Part shown: positions 41,461 to 49,119 of the stretch, one piece after another | How the letters are laid out: the number at the start of each line of letters is the position of its first letter | Position numbering within the stretch: position 1 is the stretch's first letter | Virus record (IMG/VR): IMGVR_UViG_3300034170_000100 | Location: 1-64,000 of that record | Strand: one strand, 5' to 3' | DNA length: 64,000 nucleotides | DNA from: a virus | Program-made: the position numbers and the translations under genes | The notes under the pieces: model-generated | Database searches by the model: none | What the model saw: only the letters and a program-made list of their open reading frames with translations | Told to the model about the DNA's origin: nothing

Positions 41461-42240
41461 CCTCTCCGAAGAGTCAGCTTACGGCGGTTGATGTTTCGGG
41501 TGAGTTACCAACTCACAAGGTTATAGGTTATTACGCGAGCGTTACGGGCTCGCAAGCACCGGACTTCGGAGAACGATGCTTTATGTCTTTGAATCGGTAA
41601 CCCCACTGTGGGCCTGCAAAGCCAGGGGACGCATAGTGCAGCTTACTCGCTGCGCGTGGATGTGTAACACACAAACAAACAGTATCTCGATGTAACATAC
41701 TCACGAATGAGTATTGGAGAGCATCTGGGCATTGTTTCTGTATCTGCCCTCTAAGTGCGGGCGTTTCTGTAGCCCATCCCAGATGCTTTCCAATACCGAT
41801 TCTGAACTCGATATTGGGTTCGATCTTATGTTCGAACAGACATAACCAGAATCGTTCTGGTGTAGACGGGCCGTTATATCCCGGCTCAAGGATAGGATCG
41901 GGGGCCTCGCAGTAGTTGCGAGATCTTAGCTTTTATCCGGACTAAGCCGGCCCCAATTTGACGGTACACCCAAGAATCGAACTTGGATACCGGGAGCGAC
42001 CCGATATTCACACATAATCACCAGACCTGCTGATGTCACGTCAATTCATGGAGCTACCATGTTTATCAGTGACGGCAGTTGTGTGTATGCACCAAAACTT
42101 CAAAATTCCGGCTCGTTGTTTTCCAAACAGTTTTCGCGGTAACAAACGACGTGCTGTTTGCCAACTTCAGTTGGTTTTGGTGTTCAGTACCGATCACACC
42201 ATTATTCGTTCTTTTTATTCCCGGAGTACGAATGACACAG
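41461..42240 (-). ncRNA. giant structured non-coding RNA candidate (about 780 nt)
   Basis: No credible gene lies here, but long-range stems tile the region: 41463-41471/41564-41572 (9 bp), 41500-41506/41510-41516, 41535-41540/41548-41553, 41711-41729/41778-41796 (19 positions, one A-C or G-U), 41797-41804/41847-41854, 41901-41906/41949-41954 closing a three-way junction, 41958-41963/42039-42044 and 42090-42098/42174-42182. Size, density of helices and tRNA-like neighbours recall GOLLD and ROOL RNAs of phages. Strand is uncertain: flanking genes, the tRNA-like part and A-rich loops favour minus; three G-U pairs favour plus. Confidence 0.6.
41958..42044 (-). ncRNA. tRNA-like domain within the structured region
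   Basis: On the minus strand: outer stem TTGACG/CGTCAA, a D-arm-like CATC-AGCAGGTCT-GGTG, a variable-arm-like CGGG-TCGCT-CCCG, and a T-arm CCAAG-TTCGATT-CTTGG. As in the element at 40703, the anticodon arm cannot form a normal stem, and the acceptor is irregular (an extra GGTA/TACC pair closes the T-arm). Probably a tRNA-derived module of the larger RNA. Confidence 0.5.
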
Positions 42241-42255
42241 TCCCCTCCGTGTTGC

Positions 42256-42459
42256 TTAATCGAGCGTGGTGCGAATTTCACTGCGAGGAGTCCATCCGCT
42301 GCTGGATTGAACCATGCAACCGATAGACCCGCTGAACTTCACAACACGCTCTGTCTGGTAGCCGTACCAACTGCACTTGCCCCATCCAAAGCCCCAACCG
42401 ATACCGATCACGACAATGAAGAAGGCCAGCACAATTAATGTGGCTTTCAGGTGAGCCAC
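42256..42459 (-). CDS. small membrane protein (67 aa)
   Basis: GTG at 42459 directly after the upstream stop, with AAGG upstream. The N-terminus (MAHLKATLIVLAFFIVVIGI) is a membrane helix or uncleaved signal; a polar domain with two Cys follows (GKCSWYGYQTERVVKFSGSI). It lies between the TerB-like gene and the structured region. Function unknown. Confidence 0.55.
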   Translation of the reverse strand: MAHLKATLIVLAFFIVVIGIGWGFGWGKCSWYGYQTERVVKFSGSIGCMVQSSSGWTPRSEIRTTLD

Positions 42460-42903
42460 TTAGGCACCCTTGCGGATTTCGAAGTGTTCTTCGCTCAGGC
42501 GGTAGCCCAGCTCGCGCGCGATCTCTTCGATCACTTTGCGTTCTTCCGGCTCGACTTCGCCGTCAGCCTTGGCGATTGCCAGGACGTTCAGCACCACGTC
42601 TTCGACGTGTTCGTCGTTGCCTTGGATGTCGCGGATTTCGCGCAGGATCTTGCTGCGGCCGACCAGGAAGTCACCTTCCAACAGATCGGTGAAACGACGA
42701 ATCGTCTTACCGATGTCGGCGCCGAAGTGCTTGAGGTTTTCATTACCGGCGATCAGCTTTTCGAGCTTGGTCAGCTCGTCTTTCTCGATGTCGCCATCAG
42801 CTGCGGAGACCAATAGACCGCCGCCGACGATTGCTTCCATCAGGTCGCGGTTTTCGACTTTCTTGGCACCGCGGAACAGCTTGCCAGCGAGTTTACTGAA
42901 CAT
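42460..42903 (-). CDS. TerB-like protein
   Basis: Start MFSKLAGKLFRGAKKVENRD at 42903 has AGGA 8 nt upstream. Two acidic motifs typical of the TerB fold are visible, VSAADGDIEKDELTKLEKL and AIAKADGEVEPEERKVIEEI, with helices between them. TerB-family helical proteins often bind metal ions and occur in phages; a tellurite role is unlikely here. Transcribed with the replication genes. Confidence 0.75.
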   Translation of the reverse strand: MFSKLAGKLFRGAKKVENRDLMEAIVGGGLLVSAADGDIEKDELTKLEKLIAGNENLKHFGADIGKTIRRFTDLLEGDFLVGRSKILREIRDIQGNDEHVEDVVLNVLAIAKADGEVEPEERKVIEEIARELGYRLSEEHFEIRKGA

Positions 42904-43363
42904 GATCATTTTCCTGGATTGGCAGGTCATTGCCTGGGGGCCGGGTTGACGCTGCGACAATTTTGGTACGCATGTCACGGCCAACGGCCGCGCCTAATGC
43001 CCACTCTTGATGATTGAAGGTGTCGTCTTCAGGGAAGGCGTTCACCAACTGGCCTGGGTCGGGCACCGTAAAGGTTTGCTCTAAACCAAGGTTGTAAGCG
43101 GCAGAGGTGACTGACGCTACTGGCGCCTGCGAAGTGCCTGTCAGCTCGAACTCGGTCATGTAGCCAACATAGGCCACGTTGATCAAGGTCGAGCCTTCAG
43201 GGATCTGTCGGCTGGCACGGGCACCATTCAAAATGGGGATCGTGACAGCACGCGACTTCGACCAGACAAATGCACTCAGAGGGACGTAAGCCCCCGGCTG
43301 AGGCACCGACCAGACTGCCAGGAACCAATGCCGCTTTTTATTGCGGTCATCGGCCTGGGTCAT
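42893..43363 (-). CDS. hypothetical protein (156 aa)
   Basis: Begins MTQADDRNKKRHWFLAVWSV. Beta-rich with Gly/Pro/Ser turns (GAYVPLSAFVWSKSRAVTIP); the C-terminus is disordered (STRPPGNDLPIQENDHVQ). It lies 2 nt after the upstream stop and overlaps the TerB-like gene by 11 nt. No family recognised; context suggests a replication-associated accessory. Confidence 0.65.
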   Translation of the reverse strand: MTQADDRNKKRHWFLAVWSVPQPGAYVPLSAFVWSKSRAVTIPILNGARASRQIPEGSTLINVAYVGYMTEFELTGTSQAPVASVTSAAYNLGLEQTFTVPDPGQLVNAFPEDDTFNHQEWALGAAVGRDMRTKIVAASTRPPGNDLPIQENDHVQ

Positions 43364-43365
43364 GA

Positions 43366-43701
43366 TCAGTCGAACAGGTTGTCGGCATCGGAACCGGCAA
43401 CATCGGCGCCAACTTCGGCAGCGGTTTCGACCTGGGCTTCGGTTTGAACTTCAGCCGGGGTTTCGACAACAGGCGCCAGAGCTTCAGTTACCGGGGCCAC
43501 GACGGTCGCTTTGGCAACAACAGGTGCTGCTTCGGCCGGGGCCTTCGGCTCGGTGTCCAGTTCGCACAGCAGTTCTTTCGAGCCGCGCTTGAAAGCGAAA
43601 TCGGCGGTGACTTTGGACGGATCGAACGCAGTCATGCCACGAGTGGCCAGGAATTCGCACAGAGCCAGGGTTACGTCAGCGTGGGAGAGAGTCAGTTTCA
43701 T
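43366..43701 (-). CDS. acidic-tail protein of the replication block (111 aa)
   Basis: A compact N-terminal part (MKLTLSHADVTLALCEFLAT, KVTADFAFKRGSKELLCELD) is followed by about 55 residues of Ala/Glu/Val/Pro linker, ending GSDADNLFD. The last residues resemble the SSB tail (AVDSLFD), suggesting both dock to the same partner. Overlaps the RuvC-like gene by 4 nt. Function unknown. Confidence 0.65.
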   Translation of the reverse strand: MKLTLSHADVTLALCEFLATRGMTAFDPSKVTADFAFKRGSKELLCELDTEPKAPAEAAPVVAKATVVAPVTEALAPVVETPAEVQTEAQVETAAEVGADVAGSDADNLFD

Positions 43702-44261
43702 TGTTTCGTTCCTCGGTAAAATTGGATGATTTGTTTGTAAATTTCGGTCTGGAGACCGGCATAGATGGCGCCCAATGCGTCAGCCATGTGTTCTGCATCG
43801 CACAATAGGATTTCTCCGTTGGATTTCCGTGGCCAGGGGGCCTCGGGGTGTTTCTTTATCGCCCACTCGATCATTTGCTTTTTGGTGGCCTTTCGGTCAC
43901 CTACAGCCGCAAGTTTGACTTCGTTGGGCGTTACTTCGACGAATTGAGAATTGGCGCGGAGACTGCCCAAAACCCCAATGCAGATACCAGAACATAGCGA
44001 GGCGCGGGCGCTTTGACTCCCAACGGGAATTTCGGCGAAGGTAAGGCTCGCTGCTGTGAAGGGAGCTACGCCCTCATATAACTGGTTTGCCGTGCGCAGA
44101 TCTTGTGAGTTCTGCCGTACCTGCTTTCCTTCGAGCGGTTCAGCCCGCACAACCCGGAGGGTTTTGATGGTCAGTTGCCCGGTGTCGGTGTCAATCGTTC
44201 CACCGGCTATGCCCCAGTTACGAGAACTTGGATCGTGTCCCGCTACACTGAGGCGAGCCAT
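43698..44261 (-). CDS. RuvC-like Holliday junction resolvase
   Basis: 187 residues with the RNase H-fold pattern of RuvC: GHDPSSRNWGIA (first Asp), FAEIPVGSQSARA (Glu), and C-terminal AEHMADALGAIYAG (His/Asp). Expected to cut branched DNA before packaging or during recombination-dependent replication. Lies among SSB, the Gp49/66 protein and the exonuclease. Confidence 0.85.
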   Translation of the reverse strand: MARLSVAGHDPSSRNWGIAGGTIDTDTGQLTIKTLRVVRAEPLEGKQVRQNSQDLRTANQLYEGVAPFTAASLTFAEIPVGSQSARASLCSGICIGVLGSLRANSQFVEVTPNEVKLAAVGDRKATKKQMIEWAIKKHPEAPWPRKSNGEILLCDAEHMADALGAIYAGLQTEIYKQIIQFYRGTKQ

Positions 44262-44812
44262 TACACGCCAGCGCGGCTAAGGCGGCGCTGGAGCACAGCA
44301 ACGTAGTCTTTCATCAGACCGTGTTGCGTGCGAAGGTCGGCGATTTCATCGTCCGAAAGTTCCAGAGCTTCCAGAGCACCTGCATCGACTTGAACAAGAA
44401 ACTCGCTCAGGCCCATCAGACGGGAAGCCACTTGGTACATTTCAGTCAGCACACGCTGCACATGATCAGGCAGCTCGCGCTGTTCCTGAGTCAGTGGGCG
44501 ATTGCCGCGATGGATGTCTTCGGCCAACAGGAAACCGGCGAACGGCCACAGTTGGTTCCGGGCATCTTCGTAGGCGAATTTCTTCGCCAACTCTTCGCTG
44601 TAGTTCTCGGCCGAGACCGCGCCCAGGTTTTTGCCCAGGACGGTGAAACCGTTGTGCAGGGTGATTTGGCACAGCATGCCCAGGCCGCCGATCTTGAGCA
44701 GAGACTGCTCTTTGATCATGGCGTCCAGAGCGGCAGGGGTGACCCGTGGCGCCTTGGTAAGGCCGAGGGCCTGGATCTGTGCTTCGGTTGCAGCTTCGTC
44801 TTTGTTAGACAT
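44261..44812 (-). CDS. N4 Gp49/Sf6 gp66 family protein
   Basis: Start MSNKDEAATEAQIQALGL with AGGAG upstream. Residues about 20-95 match the Gp49/66 family pattern: RVTPAALDAMIKEQSLLK, then LCQITLHNGFTVLGKNLGAV, AENYSEELAKKFAYEDARNQ and LWPFAGFLLAE. A C-terminal helical extension follows. Family function unknown. Overlaps the RuvC-like start. Confidence 0.85.
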   Translation of the reverse strand: MSNKDEAATEAQIQALGLTKAPRVTPAALDAMIKEQSLLKIGGLGMLCQITLHNGFTVLGKNLGAVSAENYSEELAKKFAYEDARNQLWPFAGFLLAEDIHRGNRPLTQEQRELPDHVQRVLTEMYQVASRLMGLSEFLVQVDAGALEALELSDDEIADLRTQHGLMKDYVAVLQRRLSRAGV

Positions 44813-44856
44813 GTACAGCTCCTGAGAAGGGCCGGTTACCCGACCCATGGGGGTGT

Positions 44857-45645
44857 TCAGTCGAATAGGGAGTCGACAGCTTCCCCACCGGCAGTGGTAG
44901 GCGTGCCAGCAGGGCCACCGGTACCAGCAGGTGCGACCAGCTTGTCAGCTTTGACTTTGTTCACGACTTTGCCGGTGTTGGCTTCAACCCATTTCGGGTA
45001 GAAGTCGGCGGCGACAGGTTGGCCTTTCTGCTTGGCTTCACGCAGCTCGGCGATGGTCGCATTGTTGTCGGCGAAGAAGATCTTGCCAATCTGGTTTTCG
45101 AACTTGGTGTCCGGTACGCCAGGCTCGCCAGCTTTGTGAACTGGCAGGTATTCGTTGCCGACCTTGATGGTCTTGTTCACTTCGTGCTTTTCCAGGCCCA
45201 AGATGAACTTTTTGCCGATCAGCTCGACCGCCATTGGCACTTCGGTTGGAACGTCTTTCTTCTGCTCGTGGTCGCGCAGTTTCAGGATTTTCGTTTCGAA
45301 AGCCAGAGCGTTCAGCTCTTTCTTCGCGCAGAACATCGAGATCGCGTTGACGTTGTTGAAACCAGGCAGGTAGGACTTCTTACCGTCGCGCTCGTAGTAC
45401 GGCTTGTTGCCTTTGGCATCGCCGGAGGTTACCCACTCGGTGAACTTGAACTTACGACCGTCGTCGCCTTGGACTTCGAAAGACATACTACCGGCGCCGC
45501 CTTTGGACTTGCCAGCGTATGCAGCCAGGATGGTTACAGGGTAAGCACCACCGTCCCAGACGAAACCACCACCGAGACGGTCACTATCCGTTTCGATCTG
45601 TTCGTTCGTGGTATTAACGGTGTTGGCAAAAGGGTTCAGACTCAT
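44857..45645 (-). CDS. single-stranded DNA-binding protein (N4 gp45-like)
   Basis: 262 residues (MSLNPFANTVNTTNEQIETD) with a central OB-like region and a flexible tail (VAPAGTGGPAGTPTTAGGEA) ending VDSLFD, the acidic end typical of phage SSBs. N4 SSB is needed for replication and also activates host RNAP at late promoters, so this gene links replication to the virion block. A hairpin promoter (45681-45704) lies about 45 nt upstream. Confidence 0.88.
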   Translation of the reverse strand: MSLNPFANTVNTTNEQIETDSDRLGGGFVWDGGAYPVTILAAYAGKSKGGAGSMSFEVQGDDGRKFKFTEWVTSGDAKGNKPYYERDGKKSYLPGFNNVNAISMFCAKKELNALAFETKILKLRDHEQKKDVPTEVPMAVELIGKKFILGLEKHEVNKTIKVGNEYLPVHKAGEPGVPDTKFENQIGKIFFADNNATIAELREAKQKGQPVAADFYPKWVEANTGKVVNKVKADKLVAPAGTGGPAGTPTTAGGEAVDSLFD

Positions 45646-45680
45646 GATGTTGCTCCAGTATGGAAGGGAAGTGTTTAAAA

Positions 45681-45704
45681 ATCACAAATGCCACCGGAGG
45701 TGGC
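45681..45704 (-). promoter_or_regulatory. hairpin promoter of vRNAP type (site B)
   Basis: Plus strand: AATCACAAAT then GCCACC-GGA-GGTGGC. Same geometry as sites A, C and D: 10-nt flank with ATCA, 6-bp stem, GGA triloop. Directs leftward transcription into the SSB gene, start near 45686. Confidence 0.7.
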
Positions 45705-45716
45705 CACTGTTATTGA

Positions 45717-46184
45717 TTATGTGGTTTTTGCTTGACGAAACAGAGCATTGACGTACCCCACAGATATTCCGTACTCGGACGCTAGTAAGTTGGTCGGATT
45801 GCCTGCCTTTTTGCGTTCGACAATATCAGACACCTGTTTTGCGTTCAATTTTAAACGCTGGGTGCGGCGTCCTGATTGACGTCCAACGATAGCTATCATG
45901 TTCTCCCTGTGGGGGATATAACAGCACGCTTCAGGGGAATACTTTTTGTTACCCGACACTTTTGTGTCTTTGTCCAAATCATACTCAGGGCGCCACCCAT
46001 TAGTGATAGACCAGTCGTAGAACGCTTTGAAACTATCACGCCACTCTCGACATACCGTCACGCCTTTAGCACCGTACCATTGATACGGGACCGCAGACGG
46101 TACATAACAACGTGCAAGCATGTCTTGCCATTTACGGTAAAGCGGGTGGCGTGACAACCCGTGATTTTCACGGGGTTTACGCAT
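45717..46184 (-). CDS. HNH-type / homing-endonuclease-like protein
   Basis: Begins MRKPRENHGLSRHPLYRKWQ. Pattern WQDMLARCY, YGAKGVTVCREWRDSFKAFY and DKDTKVSGNKKYSPEACCYI is that of freestanding phage HNH/AP2-like mobile endonucleases. A C-terminal HTH (LLASEYGISVGYVNALF) would read the target. It sits between SSB and the ATPase and overlaps the ATPase 3' end by 8 nt. Start codon choice is uncertain. Confidence 0.75.
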   Translation of the reverse strand: MRKPRENHGLSRHPLYRKWQDMLARCYVPSAVPYQWYGAKGVTVCREWRDSFKAFYDWSITNGWRPEYDLDKDTKVSGNKKYSPEACCYIPHRENMIAIVGRQSGRRTQRLKLNAKQVSDIVERKKAGNPTNLLASEYGISVGYVNALFRQAKTT

Positions 46185-46890
46185 AATACGTATCCATCCT
46201 ATCAAGCACTTGTTGGATACAGTTGTCGATGAAGACTTCGTTGTCTGCCCACATCATCATTGGGCCACGGATGCGCGTATTGAGCGTGTCCTTCGTGACT
46301 TCCGTCTGATAGACGTGTTTGAACCCGACGTTACGTTCTTTGTCGGTAATTTTCAGCAAATCGCTGCCTTCAACCAAGTCGTCGATCTTCACCTTCTGGC
46401 ACATGAGCACCAGGGAGAAGTAGGCTTCGATGCCTTGGTTCTTGAGCGAACCGGCGACGGGGATTGCCGTTTCCATGACCATGGCGGTTTCGTTGTACAC
46501 GTCGAGCGTGTGCGCGAGGAAGATCACCTTCTTCGTGGACTTCGCAACGTCAACCTGCATGGTTGCCTTGAAGAACTCAGCAAAGTTGCCCCAGGCTGCG
46601 CGCCCGTCAGTTGCCGGCTTAACGAACTGGCTGATGTACATATCAAGCCAGAAAGTCAAGGTATCGACGACGATGACCTTGATGTGGTCCTGCTTCTCAG
46701 CCCAGGCGAAAGCATCGCGGACTTGAAGCGGGTTGGTCACCGTGCGTTGCACGAACTTGGCAGGGAACGGCAGGCGTTTACCGGCTTCGCAGTTCAGATA
46801 GAGAACTGACTCAGGATCACGCAGATTCCGCAGAGAAGCTGATTTGCCACTGCCGGATTTGCCACAAATAAGTGCCAAATGTTCATTCAT
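46177..46890 (-). CDS. RecA-like P-loop ATPase (Sak4-type)
   Basis: Start MNEHLALICGKSGSGKSASL at 46890; the first residues hold the Walker A motif. Walker B is HIKVIVVDTLTFWLD. A later KKVIFLAHT resembles sensor motifs of phage AAA_24/Sak4 ATPases. Likely promotes annealing or recombination together with SSB and the exonuclease. A hairpin promoter is 20-45 nt upstream. Confidence 0.82.
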   Translation of the reverse strand: MNEHLALICGKSGSGKSASLRNLRDPESVLYLNCEAGKRLPFPAKFVQRTVTNPLQVRDAFAWAEKQDHIKVIVVDTLTFWLDMYISQFVKPATDGRAAWGNFAEFFKATMQVDVAKSTKKVIFLAHTLDVYNETAMVMETAIPVAGSLKNQGIEAYFSLVLMCQKVKIDDLVEGSDLLKITDKERNVGFKHVYQTEVTKDTLNTRIRGPMMMWADNEVFIDNCIQQVLDRMDTYYA

Positions 46891-46908
46891 GAAAAACTCC
46901 AGGTGTAA

Positions 46909-46933
46909 GATCACAAAAGCCCCGGGACGGGGC
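46909..46933 (-). promoter_or_regulatory. hairpin promoter of vRNAP type (site C)
   Basis: Plus strand: GATCACAAAA then GCCCCG-GGA-CGGGGC. On the coding strand the stem is followed by TTTTGTGATC, close to the TTTTG after the N4 P2 hairpin as I recall it. Leftward start near 46915, 25 nt before the ATPase gene. Confidence 0.72.
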
Positions 46934-46944
46934 CAGTGTGAGAG

Positions 46945-49101
46945 TTAAGGACGTGCTGCCAGTTCTTTACCGACAGTGACCATGATAGAGCCGAGAATCT
47001 CGCCCTCGGTGAGTTTGTCTGCCAACTTATCGTTGAGAGACGACACGAGGTCTTTGATTTCAGCCCAGTTCTTGCCGGCTTCGATCAGCAGACGCGCATA
47101 ACGGTGTAACATAACGTTGCGGTTGCCATCGCCGGTGTTGTTGATGATCCAGCGTTCCAGGTTATCCATTTGTTGCTGGGTGCCCAGGCGATCCTGACGT
47201 TCCTGGTTTTTGCTGGTTTTCGGGATGAACGGCAGTACGTCAAACAGTTCACCTTCGGTTTGCTCAAAGTCACCCGGGTTGGACATCCACTTCTTGCTGC
47301 GGTGCGTACACGATTCGTCCACTTGGAACGGCAGAGACTCCAGCACGTTCTTCATGAACTCCTTGTATTCCTTCGCATCCATTTTCAGGACGTAGTTCGT
47401 CGGAAGCAGGATACGGTAGCGGTTTTCCGCTTCCGTGTGACGTTTTGTCGTGTAGTAGATGGCTGCGTAATCTTTCAGCAGCATCTTCGCCGTGGCCAGA
47501 TTCATGGTCCCATCAATGTCCAACACGATCATGTTGAACGCCGGGATGCACGTATCTTCCGTGCGATGGCCACCATGAACATGGTGGTTGAGCCAATGCA
47601 GATCGCCGCCTGTTACCAGACGTTCCAGCATCAGCCATGGCACAGTTTTGTTGAGGTAGCCCTGTGCTGGGTGTTCGCCGGGGTTGCCGCGAGCATACGA
47701 CACAATCATCTTCGTCAGGTCGGTGACCTGTAAGCATTCGCCACGGATAAATTCGATCCCGTCGGTGAACGCCTTTTTGATGACGATGTTGTTCTTGTAG
47801 CCCCAGGCAATTGCCATCTTGACCATATCCGCCCGGATAGCCTGACTTCCCTTGTAATAAGGCAAATCCTGCATCAGGTCGGGCTCGGTGACTTCTGCCC
47901 CGCAGTTACCGAGGTATCGGGCCAATTTGACATACGGCCGCTCACGAGACAGCAGAAGCTCGAAAGCCTTACCGCTTTCTTCAGCCAGCTTCACGGCTTG
48001 GTAAAAATGCTCCGGCAACAGTTCCGGGGAACCGCTGATGAATGCATATGCACCGGCCGCTTTCAAAGCCTTGAAGTAGCGGTGAGAAATTTCCGCTTTG
48101 CGTTGTTCTTCGTGTTCCGGCAGTGCTTCGGCAATACGCTCACAGTCAATCTTGTACTGGATCACCAGCAAGCTGGTTTCCTTGGACATAGTCAAGACTG
48201 TGTTCATGTTGTGTGCGTCGGCCAGGTAACCCAGGCGTTCGCTGAAATCATCGACAAACACGGACGAAGTTTTATTCGTCATGCGGTCGTAGATCTCATT
48301 GGCAGACAACGACAGATCGCGTGTGCTTTCTTTACCGAAGCTGAAGAATGAACGACGTGCATAGCCGGTATCCAGCAACGACATCAGTTCTTCTTCGATC
48401 TTGCCACCGTCAAGCAACTTGGACGGTGTACCGAACATCATGAGGTTCGTTGGCGTGTTGCCATTAATTTCCTCGTGACGGACGTTCTCGGCGGTGACTT
48501 TGGTGATTTTCTGGCGAATGCCCCCAATGTCGTACAACTCCAAGAACGTGGTGAGCACTTCGCTTGCCGAAGTCAGGTTAGACCCGATTTCGTCGATGAT
48601 CAGGTTCAAGGCGCCTGAGTCTGCAAGCAACAGTTTGTGCCGCATCTGCTTCACAGCTGCTGGGGTGCCTGAGTCGAAGCTATACACAAGGGGACCGAGG
48701 GAAGCGAATTCCTTCTTGGTCTTTTCCAGTTCAAAGTCGTAATCCGTCTGGTCACGGCTGGAACGCTTGAGCGCCAGCTTCTCCAGATTCGGTTCGGCGA
48801 TGTACGGGAAGTTTTCCAGGAACTGCTCACGGAATCGGTTGGTGATTTCCTTTTCCAGAATGTTCGTGGAGAAACCCTTACCGGCGCCGGATGTTGCCAG
48901 GTTCAGGGCGTACATGTTGACCGGGATGTCACCGCGGTCGTGTGTGCGAATTAGCACTCGCATCTGCGAAGCAATCATGCACAGGTGGAACGTGGTCAGT
49001 ACCCGGAAGAACAGATGGTTCGAACTCTGTGTCTTTTCACACAGAATTCGTACAACGTCTTCAACGTCAGGGTTATAGGGCATGTCTTCTACAGCAATCA
49101 T
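46945..49101 (-). CDS. primase/NTPase replication protein (N4 gp43-like)
   Basis: 718 residues. An N-terminal P-loop domain has ALNLATSGAGKGFSTNILEK (Walker A) and LNLIIDEIGSNL (Walker B-like), as in DUF3987-type helicases. The C-terminal part has VLDIDGTMNLATAKMLL and NRYRILLPTNYVLK, reminiscent of an archaeo-eukaryotic primase core. N4 gp43 is the closest positional match. Works with SSB and DNA polymerase in initiation or lagging-strand synthesis. Confidence 0.8.
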   Translation of the reverse strand: MIAVEDMPYNPDVEDVVRILCEKTQSSNHLFFRVLTTFHLCMIASQMRVLIRTHDRGDIPVNMYALNLATSGAGKGFSTNILEKEITNRFREQFLENFPYIAEPNLEKLALKRSSRDQTDYDFELEKTKKEFASLGPLVYSFDSGTPAAVKQMRHKLLLADSGALNLIIDEIGSNLTSASEVLTTFLELYDIGGIRQKITKVTAENVRHEEINGNTPTNLMMFGTPSKLLDGGKIEEELMSLLDTGYARRSFFSFGKESTRDLSLSANEIYDRMTNKTSSVFVDDFSERLGYLADAHNMNTVLTMSKETSLLVIQYKIDCERIAEALPEHEEQRKAEISHRYFKALKAAGAYAFISGSPELLPEHFYQAVKLAEESGKAFELLLSRERPYVKLARYLGNCGAEVTEPDLMQDLPYYKGSQAIRADMVKMAIAWGYKNNIVIKKAFTDGIEFIRGECLQVTDLTKMIVSYARGNPGEHPAQGYLNKTVPWLMLERLVTGGDLHWLNHHVHGGHRTEDTCIPAFNMIVLDIDGTMNLATAKMLLKDYAAIYYTTKRHTEAENRYRILLPTNYVLKMDAKEYKEFMKNVLESLPFQVDESCTHRSKKWMSNPGDFEQTEGELFDVLPFIPKTSKNQERQDRLGTQQQMDNLERWIINNTGDGNRNVMLHRYARLLIEAGKNWAEIKDLVSSLNDKLADKLTEGEILGSIMVTVGKELAARP

Positions 49102-49119
49102 CGTATTCTCCGGGTTCTG

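Noticed and set aside
41701-41889. Leftward 62-aa ORF inside the structured region
   Set aside because: It lies across the longest inverted repeats, has no ribosome site and no sensible composition.
42033-42438. Rightward ORFs of 97 and 119 aa near the structured region
   Set aside because: They overlap the leftward 67-aa gene and the paired stems, have no ribosome sites, and the residue pattern looks like a shadow frame.
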